Source of the DNA: Climacium dendroides
Taxonomy: Eukaryota > Streptophyta > Bryopsida > Hypnales > Climaciaceae
Direction: 5' to 3'
Assembly (NCBI GenBank): GCA_950106755.1
Contig: OX467083.1
Span: 35,893,029-35,957,028, forward strand
Length of the DNA stretch: 64,000 bases
Shown here: piece after piece, positions 11,641-22,452 of the stretch
Layout: the number at the start of each line of letters is the position of its first letter
Numbering within the stretch: the first letter of the stretch is position 1
The notes under the pieces: generated by a model
The model's database searches: none
What the model was told of the DNA's origin: nothing
Seen by the model: the letters and a program-made list of their open reading frames with translations, nothing else
Position numbers and translations under genes: made by a program

Positions 11641-13120
11641 GGGCATTAGCGGGATCATGCATGCCTCCTCATTCAAAAGAATTCTCTCGGGACCGAGAGA
11701 ACCCCTGAAAGCTCGGGGCCATGCATGATTAATGACACCCCCAGCATGTTTCTTTCGTTTCTACGCCGTCAGTCCATTCGTGAATTTAGGATTTCTACCG
11801 AGGTCTGCCCCCCCTAGGTTTAGGCTTGCGTAATACAATGCAACAAATTTTACACGGCATCGCACCTCGGATCCTTCTCTCGGGACCGAGACGGCACCGA
11901 TAGGGTTCCGGCTAAGTATAAATTTACCACCCTCTAGGATCCTAGAAGGCTTACTGGCAGTATGATTCCGTGTATTCCGACAGGGTTCACCGAATCAAGT
12001 GTTCTCCTTCCGCCCCTCGCGTGCGTTGAATCAGATAATAGGGTTTAGGGTCCCTGATCAAATCTGGGAGCCCGAAATTTTTTGTTTAGGGCATCAACGG
12101 GATCATGCATGCCTCCTCATTCAAAAGAACTCTCTCGGGACCGAGAGAACACCTGACAGCTAGGGGCCATGCATGATTAATGACTCCTCCAGCAGGTTTC
12201 GTTCGTTTCTACCAAGTCAGTATATTCGTGAATATAGGGTCAATGCTGGAAGCTTGGTGCCATGCATGATATGGTGACCTGCTGAGATCTGCCATGAGTA
12301 GTTGCCCTGCCGAGGTATAGGTTTGTATAATTCAGTTCAACAAATCGTTCTCGGCATCGGGACCGACACGGCACCAATAGGGTTTGCGCCAGGCATAGAT
12401 TTCTCATCTGTCTTACTTGGAGAGGACTTACTTGTAGCATGATTTCTTGTAATCTCTAAGGGTTCAACGAATCAAGAGTTCTCCATCCACCCCTTGCTCA
12501 GAACATAGGGTTTGAATCCCTCATCAAATATGGGATCCCGAGACTTTACATTTAGGACATCAATGGGATCCTGCTGGAAATCATGCATGCATCGTCATTC
12601 AATGACACTCTCTCGGGACCGAGAGAACACCTGGAAGGTCGGTGCCATGCATGATTACTTGCCCTGCCGACGATTGACCTGTTGAGGTATAGGCTTGCAT
12701 ATTACAGGAAAAAAAATCGTACACGCCGTCCCAGCCCAGATCTCTTTCTCGGGACCGAGATGGCAGCTCCAAGGTTCGGGCCAAGCATAGATATCGCAGC
12801 ATAAATACCTGTAGCCTGCCTACTTGTACACTCCGTGGGTTAACCGAAATCATGCACGTCTCGTCATTCAGAATCACTCTCTCGGGACCGAGAGAAAATC
12901 TGACCTCTCGAATCCATGCATGATTAATGGAAACAAAATCTTTCATCACTCCTCTAGCATCTTGTTTTCGTTTGTACCGAGTTGGGAATTTCAAAAATTT
13001 GGCTTCTACAGATTAGGGGATGCACTGTCGAGTTTTAGGCTTGCATAATACAGTACACCGAATCGTGCATGGTATTGCACCGCAGATCGCTCTCTCGAGA
13101 CCGAGACTCCACCGACAAGA
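11641..13120. repeat. Tandem repeats with CTCTCGG-GA-CCGAGAG inverted-repeat core
   Basis: Four diverged units contain an exact 16-bp inverted repeat (7-bp arms, 2-bp centre) at 11,684-11,699, 12,132-12,147, 12,610-12,625 and 12,879-12,894. A second set of weaker versions lies at about 11,877-11,892, 12,355, 12,746-12,761 and 13,092-13,107, usually before GGCACC-like sequence. Most exact copies are flanked by CATGCATG on one or both sides. Unit spacing is about 448, 478 and 269 bp. The block sits between the two divergent genes, so a shared regulatory or protein-binding role is likely (inference). Confidence 0.8.
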
Positions 13121-13334
13121 TTCGGGCCAAGCATGAGTTTTTAGTCACGGTTAACTCTTGCCCCTGCTAGGGACCTGATTGGTCAATTATGCTGACTCGG
13201 CTCCCATGGGCTGTCGGCCCGTTATAATTTGTCTCCCTTCACCGAATGTTCAGGAATCCTAGTTTCTTAATCAATTTGTAGTGAATATTGCTTGTTCATC
13301 TTATATAACTATTCTAATTATTTCCATCTCCAGG

Positions 13335-13640
13335 TTGAATGTCATGAGAACGTTGTTGAAGTTCAGAATGTTCATGATCCTACTCTTGCGGCTGTGGAGA
13401 TTTAAGTCCCAGATATAGATGCCAACATTCATCTCCGAGAGAAGCAACCAAGGGTACCATACGATCTTCAAAATCTCATTCGCGAACTCAATGAGGGAGT
13501 AGATGACCTGCAGAGTTTGGGGTTGTCGGATTCTTCAGAGTCATGCTGCACGTCCGTTGGATTCGGGGACCAGGAACTTGTATTCGTTGATGATGTGTCA
13601 TCTAGGCTTACTACCCCAGAGGATATCATCCAATATTGAT
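13335..13640 (+). pseudogene. Possible 5' exon or separate small frame before the ParB-methylase-like gene
   Basis: After a good acceptor (CATCTCCAG at 13,334) one frame reads VECHENVVEVQNVHDPTLAAVEI, hits TAA near 13,404, then continues VPDIDANIHLREKQPRVPYD to a TGA at about 13,640. The part after the first stop has the Asp/Ser-rich look of a real protein. I see no clear donor joining it to the exon at 13,860. It may be a 5' exon damaged by a nonsense change, or a 5' leader exon that is not translated. The assignment is weak. Confidence 0.35.
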
Positions 13641-13898
13641 TTGGGAGATACATTATTTTCACTAGAGAGTGTGGTTTGTAGACATGTGTTTGATGATGTT
13701 AACTTCATAAATTGATCTCTCTATAATATTCCATTCTAAATCATTCAGATTGATAATCATAATGTCCTTTTCAAATGAACATTCCAATATATTTCTCAAT
13801 GTATCTGTATGTGAAATTCATATGACAATTGCAACTCCATTGTTTTTTTCAATACACAGGAGTTTGCATCCCAGAAATCCCCATCGAGAGCATTGTCT

Positions 13899-16800
13899 AT
13901 GACTGCTAGGGCTCCTACACCTAGGGGTGTCGGGGAGGATGACGACGGTGAAGCCTCAGAGATTTCAATTCCTGGGGTTCAACCGCACTACATGAAAGAC
14001 GAAATTCGGAAGTCGCAGACGATGGACATTGTGTCCATCATTCATAGCTTGAGATTGACATCCAGTGACCAATCAAGATTGAAGATACCTTTATGTCGTC
14101 TAGTTCCAATGCCCATGGTACGGCCTACACTCTCGTGCGATTTGACGTTGTTGGAGAACCAATTCAGTCGGGGATATGAGAAGGGCGCAAGAGTCTTCTA
14201 TGTCTCAGTATCAAATGAGGCGGGTGAGATGGCAGTCTTTACCAATGCTGAGAAGAAAGAATGGAGACCTACATGGAATGCAGTGAATGATGAATTCAAC
14301 GAGAAGCTTGAGCATACTGTCCTCAAGCATTTGGTGGACTACAAGTTTTTTGTCTGCGATGGGAATCATAGACGAATCGCCTGGATGAGTCACATTGAGC
14401 GCCTCCACAAAGCAGATCGTGAATGGCACATTTGTGTGGACTCAATAGTCCTAGACACAAGGCATCGAATTGGAGTTGCAATGCAAGCAATGCACGATAT
14501 TAACAAGTGAGTTTACACCAACCTCATTGTCATCGTTTGCCGTCACCTATCAGAATACATTTCTTGAACAATGCTCTATTTCCTGGAGTTACTTCTCAGG
14601 TGCATCCTAAATTATTATTTACTGCAGGCATACTGAGAACTCGCATGTCAAAACCAACCTGGTTCATACACTCTACCGCGTTCAGAAGTATGGATTACTT
14701 GAGCTTGAGAAATTTCATGAATTGCTGAGTCTTGAGGAGAAGGCAAAATGTCAACAGAATACACGAAAGTCGTGGTACTCTATGCCCTTGGATGTCTTCA
14801 CATCGTTTATTTTTAAGGTATGGATGTAATCAGTAACAGTAACTCATATTGAAATTTCATGAAGCACTCCATGTTAGTATCATTTGTTCTATTGAAAACT
14901 TATGTGGCTTCCCCCATGTTTGTTCAGCAAGAGATAGCCACAGCTGCTGATGCGGCAGTCCGAAAGTATCATGAGGATACGCCTGAAGATGAGGTTACAA
15001 GAGAGGGTGTTGCCCTGGCTATGAGGGCATCAATTAAGGATTCTACGGAGAAGCTATACAAGAAGCTCTTGAAGATTGTAGCCGTTGCAAATCCGGCATT
15101 GGGACTTGACTGGTTGAAAGAGGTATTTTCACGAAACCATTGGTTCAGTTTTTTGCTCTTCTTCCATTTGTCTCTTCTTCACTGACGATGCCTTATCATT
15201 TTCTTGATACAGATAGAGCGACATTGGAGCCTTTTTGTTGTTCCCGAGTTAACTCTAGAAAAGTTACAGTTGATTGCAACAGCCAACGTGTCTCCAGAAT
15301 TAAAAGTCAGGTGGCTCAAGTGGATGAATGCTTCTGGTCCCTCCCGTGAGGCTCGCCGATTTCCACCTCGTCCTGTGAATGAGGAGAGGTTGACTCAATT
15401 TCTTGCTAGGGCGTGCTGGTATGTTGGGGTAAGGGTTATATCTCATGGTTTCATTATTGTATTTAATGCATTACTATTTCACATTCTGTGTTGCACAACT
15501 TGGCTTCAATGTGTTTACATTTAATTCTTTAGATTGAAGAGTCAGCCAACGACATGTTTGAATCAATCGTTCGGGCTGACAATATTCCAATCAATATGAG
15601 CGTTCCAAGCGAACCAATGACACTGCTTGAGTACATTGAGAGTTGGAGGATGAAGCTTTGGGATATTGCTTTCACCGGTGTTTTCAAGGGTGCTGACTCC
15701 TTCAAGAAGTCGGACAGCTTCAAGGATTTCAGAGGGTCGGCGCTGGTTGTGAAGCGTGTGATTTTCAGGTGTCTAACCTTGTGTAGGAGTTCTTATGGCA
15801 TTGCGGCTTTTCCGTACAACCATGCTGTAATCATATTTTGAGGGTCCAATGCACTGTCCTTGGGCCTTGTTTATTGTACAATCACTTCTTCTTATAAAGG
15901 TAGCTAACTAATCATGCATTGGACACAGGTATTTCAAGTTTGAGCTATACAACAAGAAGGCAATTGCGAAGGCAGATTTACCACCGTTTTTGACTACTTG
16001 GTTAGATCGGTCTTCACCGGACTGCATGTTTTCTCCCATGCAGTTGACAAAGTGGACAAGTCCACATCTGCAAGCGTGTCCTTGGTATATAGAGTGCATC
16101 TTTGGAACTACTCCGCCAGATGAGGAGGCTCTATTCCAGACCTTGAAGGATGCCGCTACTGTTGATGCTGAGTTCGACGAGTTTGCTCATCTCGATCCAG
16201 AGATGCGAGCAAGATGCATCCAAAGGCGGGAGGTCTCTGATAGGAAGAAGCTAGAGAAGCTTGAAGAAGCACAGAGGAAGTCCGACGACATCAGAAAGAA
16301 GCGACAGGCCACCCAATCTGAGAAGGCCCAAGAGAAGGGTAAAAAGAAGGGGACCAAGAGGAAGGCCGAAACCGCAAACCCAGAACCAGCTACAAGTGCA
16401 GCTGAGGTGAAAGAAGGGTCATCAGGCTTTTCGCTTACTCAAGAGCACTTGGTCCACGGGCTCACTCCGTCCTCTCACTACCTTGTTCATGATGTAGACA
16501 AGTGCATATTGAACCTATCGTTGTCCGCTTTACCAAGTCAGAAGAAAGCATTTGATGACGTGAATGCGTTCCTTTCAATGGTACGTTTCAAGCAAGACCA
16601 TCATTTATAAATTCTTTTTATCATTCACATACTACTGCAATTTCATCAACTCCCTTTTGAAGTTCTATGTGCCTATATTGTGTTTCTACTTATCCCTCAT
16701 GTTTTCCTGCAGCATTCGAGTGACAAACAACACTTCTTCAATGGAGTCTTGAAGCGTGAGGCTGCAGTGGACTTGGTCATCGTGGATGTTCCTAAAGGCC

Positions 16801-18071
16801 TTCATATTCCCACACTCTCGACTCCTCCTGCACCTATACCAAAGTGGAACGTGTTTATAGATGATTGGTTAGTGCCAATCTTTGACTTTGCCGAAGCATA
16901 CCTCCATGACTATGGAGGTCTTCTCATAATATATCTCGCCCTCTCTCGTGCCCACAAAAGCCAACTCCTTGGTTGTTGCCAAGGATACAAATTCAAGATA
17001 CTACGGACATGGTTCGGCATGAACCGCCTTCATCTGACGTCTCCAGCAGACAACACTAAGACGGTAATGTATTTCCCCACGTTTTCTATGGGTGCTTTAA
17101 GGATTTCCTAAATTAGTGTTTAATCCTCACTTCTTGGTTGTTGCAGACTATGCGGTTCTCCATATCTCTCGTTGTAAAAGAGAACGGACCAAAGTCCGAG
17201 GATGACTACCCCTTCCAATACGTGGAATCCCACGATGCTGTGGGTATTAATGTGGGTAAGGATGACATTCTTCAGAATTTCTGCAACAAGAATGACGTCA
17301 CCATGAATGGAGATATACCATGGAGAGGACCTCGAGAGAAATCTCGGGAATTCATGCAGATGCTTGTGGAAGCATGCAGCAAATCAGGGGACATTGTGGT
17401 CGATTGCACAGCCGCTACAGGTACTTTGGTATAAACTTGTCACTGTCATGATCATGAATTTAAGCACTTGGTGGTTTTTCCTTTGTCCACTTCCTTGGAC
17501 TTATTTCATGTCTTCAGGTGCAACCATCGAAGCTTGCCATGCCACACTGCGACATATTCTTGCATTCGAGGAGGATAAGGCTATTTTTGATGCACTTATT
17601 GCTCCAATGATGCGCACGGTCGTCGGTCCCAGCCCTAACCCACCTAAACCGGCTAATGTACCAGTCGATATGGATGAAGACGAAGTTCCCATCCAAGCTA
17701 TTGTGAAGACTACTAGATTCCGTAAGTAAGTCATCCTGTGATTGTTTTCCTCTTCGCATGTCATCAATACATCAATTTCTAACCGTTCGACTTACATGTG
17801 GATAACTTGGTTTTTCAGGCAAGCCCACAACATGACAACTGCAGCCAATGTCCCTTTCTTTTCTCATCCTCAGTTCTTTCCTAGTCCATCGAAGCCATTT
17901 ACTCTTCCCGTGTATGCTGATGTAGTGGCTCACAAATTTGTTGCCCTGAATCCTAAACCACGTGCTAGATCCCACCTAGTTGACCCACGTGCTTTTAACT
18001 TTATAGATGAATTCGCAATACAGTCAGATTTACAGGCATCAGACAGTGAGGGCAGTTCGATTTCGGCATAG
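13899..18071 (+). CDS. ParB-like / beta-class DNA methyltransferase-like fusion protein
   Basis: Ten exons: 13,860-14,506 (ATG 13,899), 14,628-14,817, 14,928-15,122, 15,213-15,428, 15,533-15,768, 15,929-16,580, 16,713-17,063, 17,147-17,420, 17,518-17,725 and 17,819-18,071. All introns are GT-AG and the frame stays open for ~1,060 residues. Residues ~60-175 look ParB/sulfiredoxin-like, with FFVCDGNHRRIAW at 151-163. Residues ~585-632 are Lys/Glu-rich, probably a coil and nuclear signal. Residues ~715-960 resemble beta-class DNA methylases: DLVIVDVPKG (motif IV position, 719-728), a GGLLIIYLAL strand, then a motif X-like REKSREFMQ and motif I-like VVDCTAATGAT (900-910) and ILAFEEDKAIF. DPPY is DVPK and the first Gly of motif I is Ala, so catalysis is doubtful. 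It is divergent from the transposase and probably acts with it on element DNA; this is inference. Confidence 0.75.
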
Positions 18072-19409
18072 TATGTCTGAACTGATCATGTAGGATTCTT
18101 GGTGTTTTCAACACATGGTTATAAAACTTACAATTCCGGGCATTTTTCGTTTGTCGTTAATCCTTCCTACAGTTTCTTACAAGTGAAGTTGGAAGCCACT
18201 TATACGCAGTATACTCTCCTTCATGCTTGGGCAAGTCACTTGCTGTATATTGGGAGACCATGTCTGCTCCTGCGATTACTGAATCGTCTTTTTCACTTGT
18301 GCCTAAACTAAAGTTCCACTCCACAATTTTCATGTTTGATAATTAATTACTATGGGTTTATGTTGCTAGTAATTCCCAATCCATATATTGCTTGATATGA
18401 CATTAAAATTCGTTTGCAAACTGAACAAAATGGCATGTTTTTATGCTACTAACTTAGTGGCTAATTAATTAAGATTACCACAAGGTTGAAATTGACAGAA
18501 GAATATAGTTTCAATATTAACTTGAATTCCGTTTTCTGCGGGGGGTTCCACAATTGCTCAATGCCATAGTATTGAATTGTATAGTACAGAACTCTTCAAC
18601 ATACCTTCTTCTGTTATCATGCCCTAAATTTTGTGACCAAAACTACATACTCTAAACTTGTTCCAAGCACTCGTGACCCGTTGTTATATTCTGTAAGAGT
18701 CTACGTATATGTTGTAGTCCGTTAAATCCAATCTCAAATGTTTTACCTAATCCCTAATGCCACGGTGGTCGAACCCACTGCACTTCCACGGTCATAGAGG
18801 AAGTTATTCCCACAAAACCTGAACCTTCAATCTCTCTTGCATCATTAGAGGTTGAATGAGATTATTTCTCTACAATACATCCTTTATACTCCATTTCATG
18901 TAATATATTTTTTTAATAATTCTTTTTTATACTTGTATCATCCATTTTTTTCATCCTTTGTTCCCTTCTACTTCTTCCATCCATTCCTTTCATCACCTTT
19001 TTCCATCCTACCCTTCAACTATTTCTTCTATGAACTCCATCTTATTTTATCCTAAATATTTAACAGTTTTCAACTCATCCTTCATCCATTTTTACTAGCT
19101 TTAATCCAACTTTTATTCAAGTTCTTCTAATTTTTTCCTACGCTTTCAATGTAGAAGCTCACTCTAAACCGTAATCTACTATACACACTAGTACCAGCGT
19201 AATCCATTTGTCATCTACTTTTTCATCTACTTTTTCATCCACTTTCCTAATTTTCATCCAACTTCTGACATTGTTCATCATCTTTCTTCCACTTTTTCAT
19301 CCACTTTTTCATCCACCCTAAACCCTCGTCCACTTTTTGGTCTACTCTTTCATCCACTTTTTAACTACTTTATCATATGTTATACCAAAATTTCTTTTTA
19401 AAAATTTAG
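18072..19409. other. Right noncoding part of the 16-kb element
   Basis: No supported gene. It should hold the 3' UTR of the ParB-methylase-like gene, then AT-rich DNA. From about 18,900 the plus strand becomes pyrimidine-rich; at about 19,205-19,365 variants of TTTTTCATCCAC recur at least six times, forming a subterminal repeat just inside the right end. Confidence 0.6.
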
Positions 19410-19473
19410 AAATCCATGCTCCACGCTCTATATTCTACGCTCTGTGCTCTACGCTCGCATACCAGCATTCCCC
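19410..19473 (-). repeat. Right terminal inverted repeat of the 16-kb element
   Basis: The plus strand contains TCCATGCTCCACGCTC, CTACGCTCTGTGCTC and TACGCTCGCATACCAGC, the complement of the left-end motifs in reverse order. It stops at the right copy of ACTAAGAGA (19,474-19,482). Confidence 0.75.
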
Positions 19474-21414
19474 ACTAAGAGACTGATTTCCACCAGTGTA
19501 GATTCGGGGGCTTCCTTAGATGATCTTTAAGATATACTTTTATTTTGTCAAATATAAATGTTTGAATCTGGTCCCGCTTGTGCTCCGTACCTGAGAATGA
19601 TAACTTTAGAGGTTCCATCAGCCCTAGAACATCTCCAAACGCATCCTAGAGGACCTCCTGAGCATCTTCCTGATCCTTGAACATTACCGGCCAAACCGTC
19701 AAGAATTTGTTGCCTATCGTTGGCATCTGCAGTCTTGGAGACTTAAAGGCTTCTATGAGTGATTCCTCACTCCATGCCAACCACCACTGCTCTGGTAAAT
19801 TGGACGATGCTCTCTCTGATTTCTACGACCAAAATTTACCTTCCAAAGGACTAATGGTTAAGAAACCTTCCCTTTGTTCCTTCTCTTTCAAGCTTCTGCT
19901 GTCCTTGCCCGACTTATCCGACTTATCCTTTCTAGTCAGTTCTGAGCCAATTCCGTCCAAGCTTGATTGGAACATGCTCCTTCTGTTATTCTTCTTCTTT
20001 GGGGCCGGATCCGTCATTGTGGTTCTCTGTAACGGAGGAAATTCCTCTTCCGAATTCCCTACAAACATCGCAAACAGGTTTTCTGTTTCCAACTGTCTTG
20101 CTTGTCCATCTTCCTTCTCCTTCTAATTATTCTCCGACCTTGGGAAACAATGTCCAATCTCCATTAAGCCAAGGCTGGCTAATGGCATAGTTTGCATGCA
20201 TGTGTCTGTCTCGGTTGGTGCTTCCTCTTCGTTCCTCTGATCTGGAGATCCGGACCTCAATGTTTTAGTCTTCGGCGAGGTTGACGTTACTCTGCATTCC
20301 CCCGCCTCTTGTCTGTTTCCTGTCTCTGTGTGTGTGTTGAGCTCTCCGAAACTGATGCTTTCGGCACCCACCTCTGTTTCGCCGTGTCTTTATTTTCTGC
20401 TGCAACTTCCTTCTTCTTCTTCTTCTTTATCTTCCAAGCTACCTCTGCGAACACTAGTAGAAAACGCAAGAATTTCAACAGAATTCTGTTGTTTTGGTCG
20501 CGTTGTTTTGGCCACTGAACAACAGATTTCTGTTGAAATTAACAGAAATCTGTTGTTCAGTGGCCAAAACAACGCGACCAAAACAACAGAATTCTGTTGA
20601 AATTCCTGCGTTTTCTACTAGTGGAAGCCATCCGTGTCTTTGACTGCCTTATCCATTGCATCAATTGTCCCTACTTGTCTTCTATTTTCCTCCGGTTTGT
20701 ACTTGCTCTGTTTCCACCTGTCATTGAGCGGACAGTTCGGGGCCTTGTGCCCAAACTTCCAGCACCTGTTGCACTGGTTAGGGAGCCCCGAGTAGCTCAC
20801 ACTTTGGTCAACAAAGGAAATTTTTGTCGTGTCCGCACGTAGCGAAGGAATCCTTATAAAGCCCGAGAGCTTCGATATCTCCAGAACTCTTATAAATATC
20901 AACGGTCCAGACGGCCTTTTGCATGCTATATCTGCATTTTCAATCTCTTATACCTCTCTGATCAAGGATCCAAACTTATGAAGCCATTTGTGTGCTAAAA
21001 AAACCGGGTCAAGATCCTGATTATGTATCCTGGTTGAGCTGCCGGCGACTAGGCTTCCGCCGAGAAGCCATCGGTCCATGGAAAAAATCTGACTATTTTG
21101 CCCTCTATCTCTCATCCTCCCAAAACAATACATCTCTCCACAGCATCTGAAAATTTAAATTCTATTCTAAAAAAGCCCTTAGAGAGAATTTGTATCGATT
21201 GGAATTGATCCTGAATATTCTCGGACAAAAACTTGGACAAGACAGCAAAACCTGGTGATGTACCGAAAATCTTCCCCAAAACCAAGCGTTTGTGTACCTC
21301 TTCGCGATTAGCCTTCAGCTTCTGCAATTCTCCTTTTGACAAATCGAGCTGAAATTTCCATTCTACATCAATCTTGGGCGATCCCGGTGTATTCTCCGTT
21401 TCTACTCCCGCCAC
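19474..21414 (-). pseudogene. LINE A ORF1: gag-like RNA-binding protein with zinc knuckle, broken
   Basis: The frame starts at 21,414. A DUF4283-like N-terminal region (VEWKFQLDLSKGELQKLK, then RLVLGKIFGTSPGF) lies at 21,380-21,112. A CCHC zinc knuckle, CNRCWKFGHKAPNC, is near 20,780. A basic Lys-rich tract and an EEEFPPL segment (about 20,050) follow, then the C-terminal KPPNLHWW piece near 19,500. Several frameshifts separate the pieces. MITE 2 splits the codons for DGF and AEV; without it and one GAA the frame matches LINE B ORF1 at DGFTLV. Such proteins bind LINE RNA for reverse transcription. Confidence 0.82.
20452..20623. mobile_element. CACTA-like foldback MITE 2 (172 bp)
   Basis: The ends are CACTAGTAGAAAACGC and its complement, with 3-bp duplications GAA at 20,449-20,451 and 20,624-20,626. 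The arms are near-perfect inverted repeats and share TTCTGTTGTTTTGGTCGCGT with MITEs 1 and 3, but the rest of the arm differs, so it is a second subfamily. It lies inside LINE A ORF1. Confidence 0.88.
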
Positions 21415-22194
21415 CGCCTTTGCATGTCCTGCATGCTCCTGTAGCGGCAGACTGTTTCACTTTTCACCATCCGATGACACCCACCTTGCTCCGAGGGACT
21501 CTGGCAGCTGCACCATTTGAACATCCTCCATCTTGCAAACCTCGTTACAGCCTAGTATTGTAAAATTCTTTCCATGCAGGTAACAACGGCGCTCTTCCGA
21601 TAAACACGGAACAGACCAAGGGTTTTCTGCAGTGAATTGGAATCATTGCAAAGCTACAAAAATTCTTCTACTACTCTAGTTGTAATCCAGTCTCTCAGCA
21701 AACATCCCGCCCCTACACAAGAACGTAATAGAATGCACCTCTAAATTGAAAAACAATAACAAAAAGGTTCTCCTCCTTTGATTACTCTACAATCAACGGT
21801 TATAGTTCTCCGGGCCTAGACTTCTCGACTCCTTCCTCTACCAGTATCGGAACCCTGTGCTTATTATCAACCTCCTGCCGAAGGCGACCATCTGAAACTC
21901 AGCTCTCCTAATTAAACTAGCAAAAAAAAAATACAAAAAGCGTTGGACCGGCCCAAAACTGCGGCCACCCGCGGTTGCTCAAATTTGCCTTGTTTTCTTT
22001 TATTCTCGTCTTGTTTTGATCGTCTCGGCTAACACGTATGGACCTACGTAAAGTGCTGCAAGAATATGCAACGATTCCTTCTCAAAACATGCAAAAACTC
22101 AGAAAAACAGCAAAAAAACAGTTCGGCTACCAAAGGCGGCGGCCTCCTGAAATTGCGGACCAACTAACGGGAGGGGAATGTGAGAATTGATGGT

Positions 22195-22366
22195 GATGGT
22201 GGTACCTTGCTACTCAGATAACCGTAGTAATTCTAAAGCTAATACGTGCACAAACTCCCGACTCCTTTTGGAGAAGGGATGTATTTATTAGATAAAAGGC
22301 CGATGCGGGCTTGCCAGGTGTTGCGATGAATCATGATAACTTGTCGAATCGCACGGCCCCAGTGCT
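22195..22366 (+). pseudogene. 18S rRNA gene fragment, about 165 bp
   Basis: From GGTACCTTGCTACTC (22,201) through GATAACCGTAGTAATTCTA, GCTAATACGTGCACAAAC, TTTATTAGATAAAAGGCC, TGAATCATGATAACTTG and ATCGCACGGCC, this follows the 5' region of eukaryotic nuclear 18S rRNA with scattered differences and a small insertion near 22,265. It is a relic, not an rRNA gene. It lies between the 5' end of LINE A and the 3' end of LINE B, antisense to both. GATGGT is repeated at its left edge. Confidence 0.93.
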
Positions 22367-22380
22367 GATGGTACCTTGCT
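22367..22380 (+). repeat. 18S-derived target motif at the 3' end of LINE B
   Basis: GATGGTACCTTGCT, identical to the 18S site, abuts the LINE B 3' end. The same motif stands at the other end of LINE B (34,242-34,255) and at the 3' end of LINE C (34,304-34,317). Confidence 0.85.
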
Positions 22381-22452
22381 GGTGAACGCCACAAAGGCGG
22401 GAGGGGGGAGCCGTGGCTCCCCTTCAATTACAAAGCATTTACAAGGATTGGA

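Larger units (their letters stand above)
3505..19473. mobile_element. 15,969-bp Mutator-like element with transposase and ParB-methylase-like genes
   Basis: The boundaries are set by the repeated ACTAAGAGA and by imperfect terminal inverted repeats rich in AGCGTAGAGC and GGAGCATGGA. Inside are two divergent multi-exon genes: a MULE-type transposase (leftward, 9,872-5,959) and a ParB/DNA-methylase-like protein (rightward, 13,899-18,071). Between them is a block of tandem repeats with an inverted-repeat core. The host sequence is LINE A, whose frame is rejoined when the element and one duplication are removed. Canonical maize MuDR is about 5 kb with convergent genes, so size, layout and second gene are unusual. 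Both genes keep long open frames; the only clear later damage is a MITE at the transposase stop codon. Mutator affiliation rests on TSD length, DD/C-H core and SWIM finger; a related superfamily is possible. Confidence 0.85.
19474..22194 (-). mobile_element. LINE A, 5' part (5' UTR and most of ORF1)
   Basis: Upstream part of LINE A on the minus strand. The 5' end lies at about 22,194, against the 18S fragment motif GGTACCTTGCT. A noncoding leader of about 780 bp (22,194-21,415) precedes ORF1. The left edge is the right target duplication of the 16-kb element; the frame continues at 3,504. MITE 2 interrupts it at 20,452-20,623. Confidence 0.88.

Noticed and set aside
11428..13048. Several 65-130-residue frames on both strands
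   Set aside because: They follow the tandem repeat block, and their residues change with the repeat rather than showing a conserved protein.
22195..22366. Functional 18S rRNA gene
   Set aside because: Only about 165 bp with differences and no continuation; it is a fragment between LINEs.
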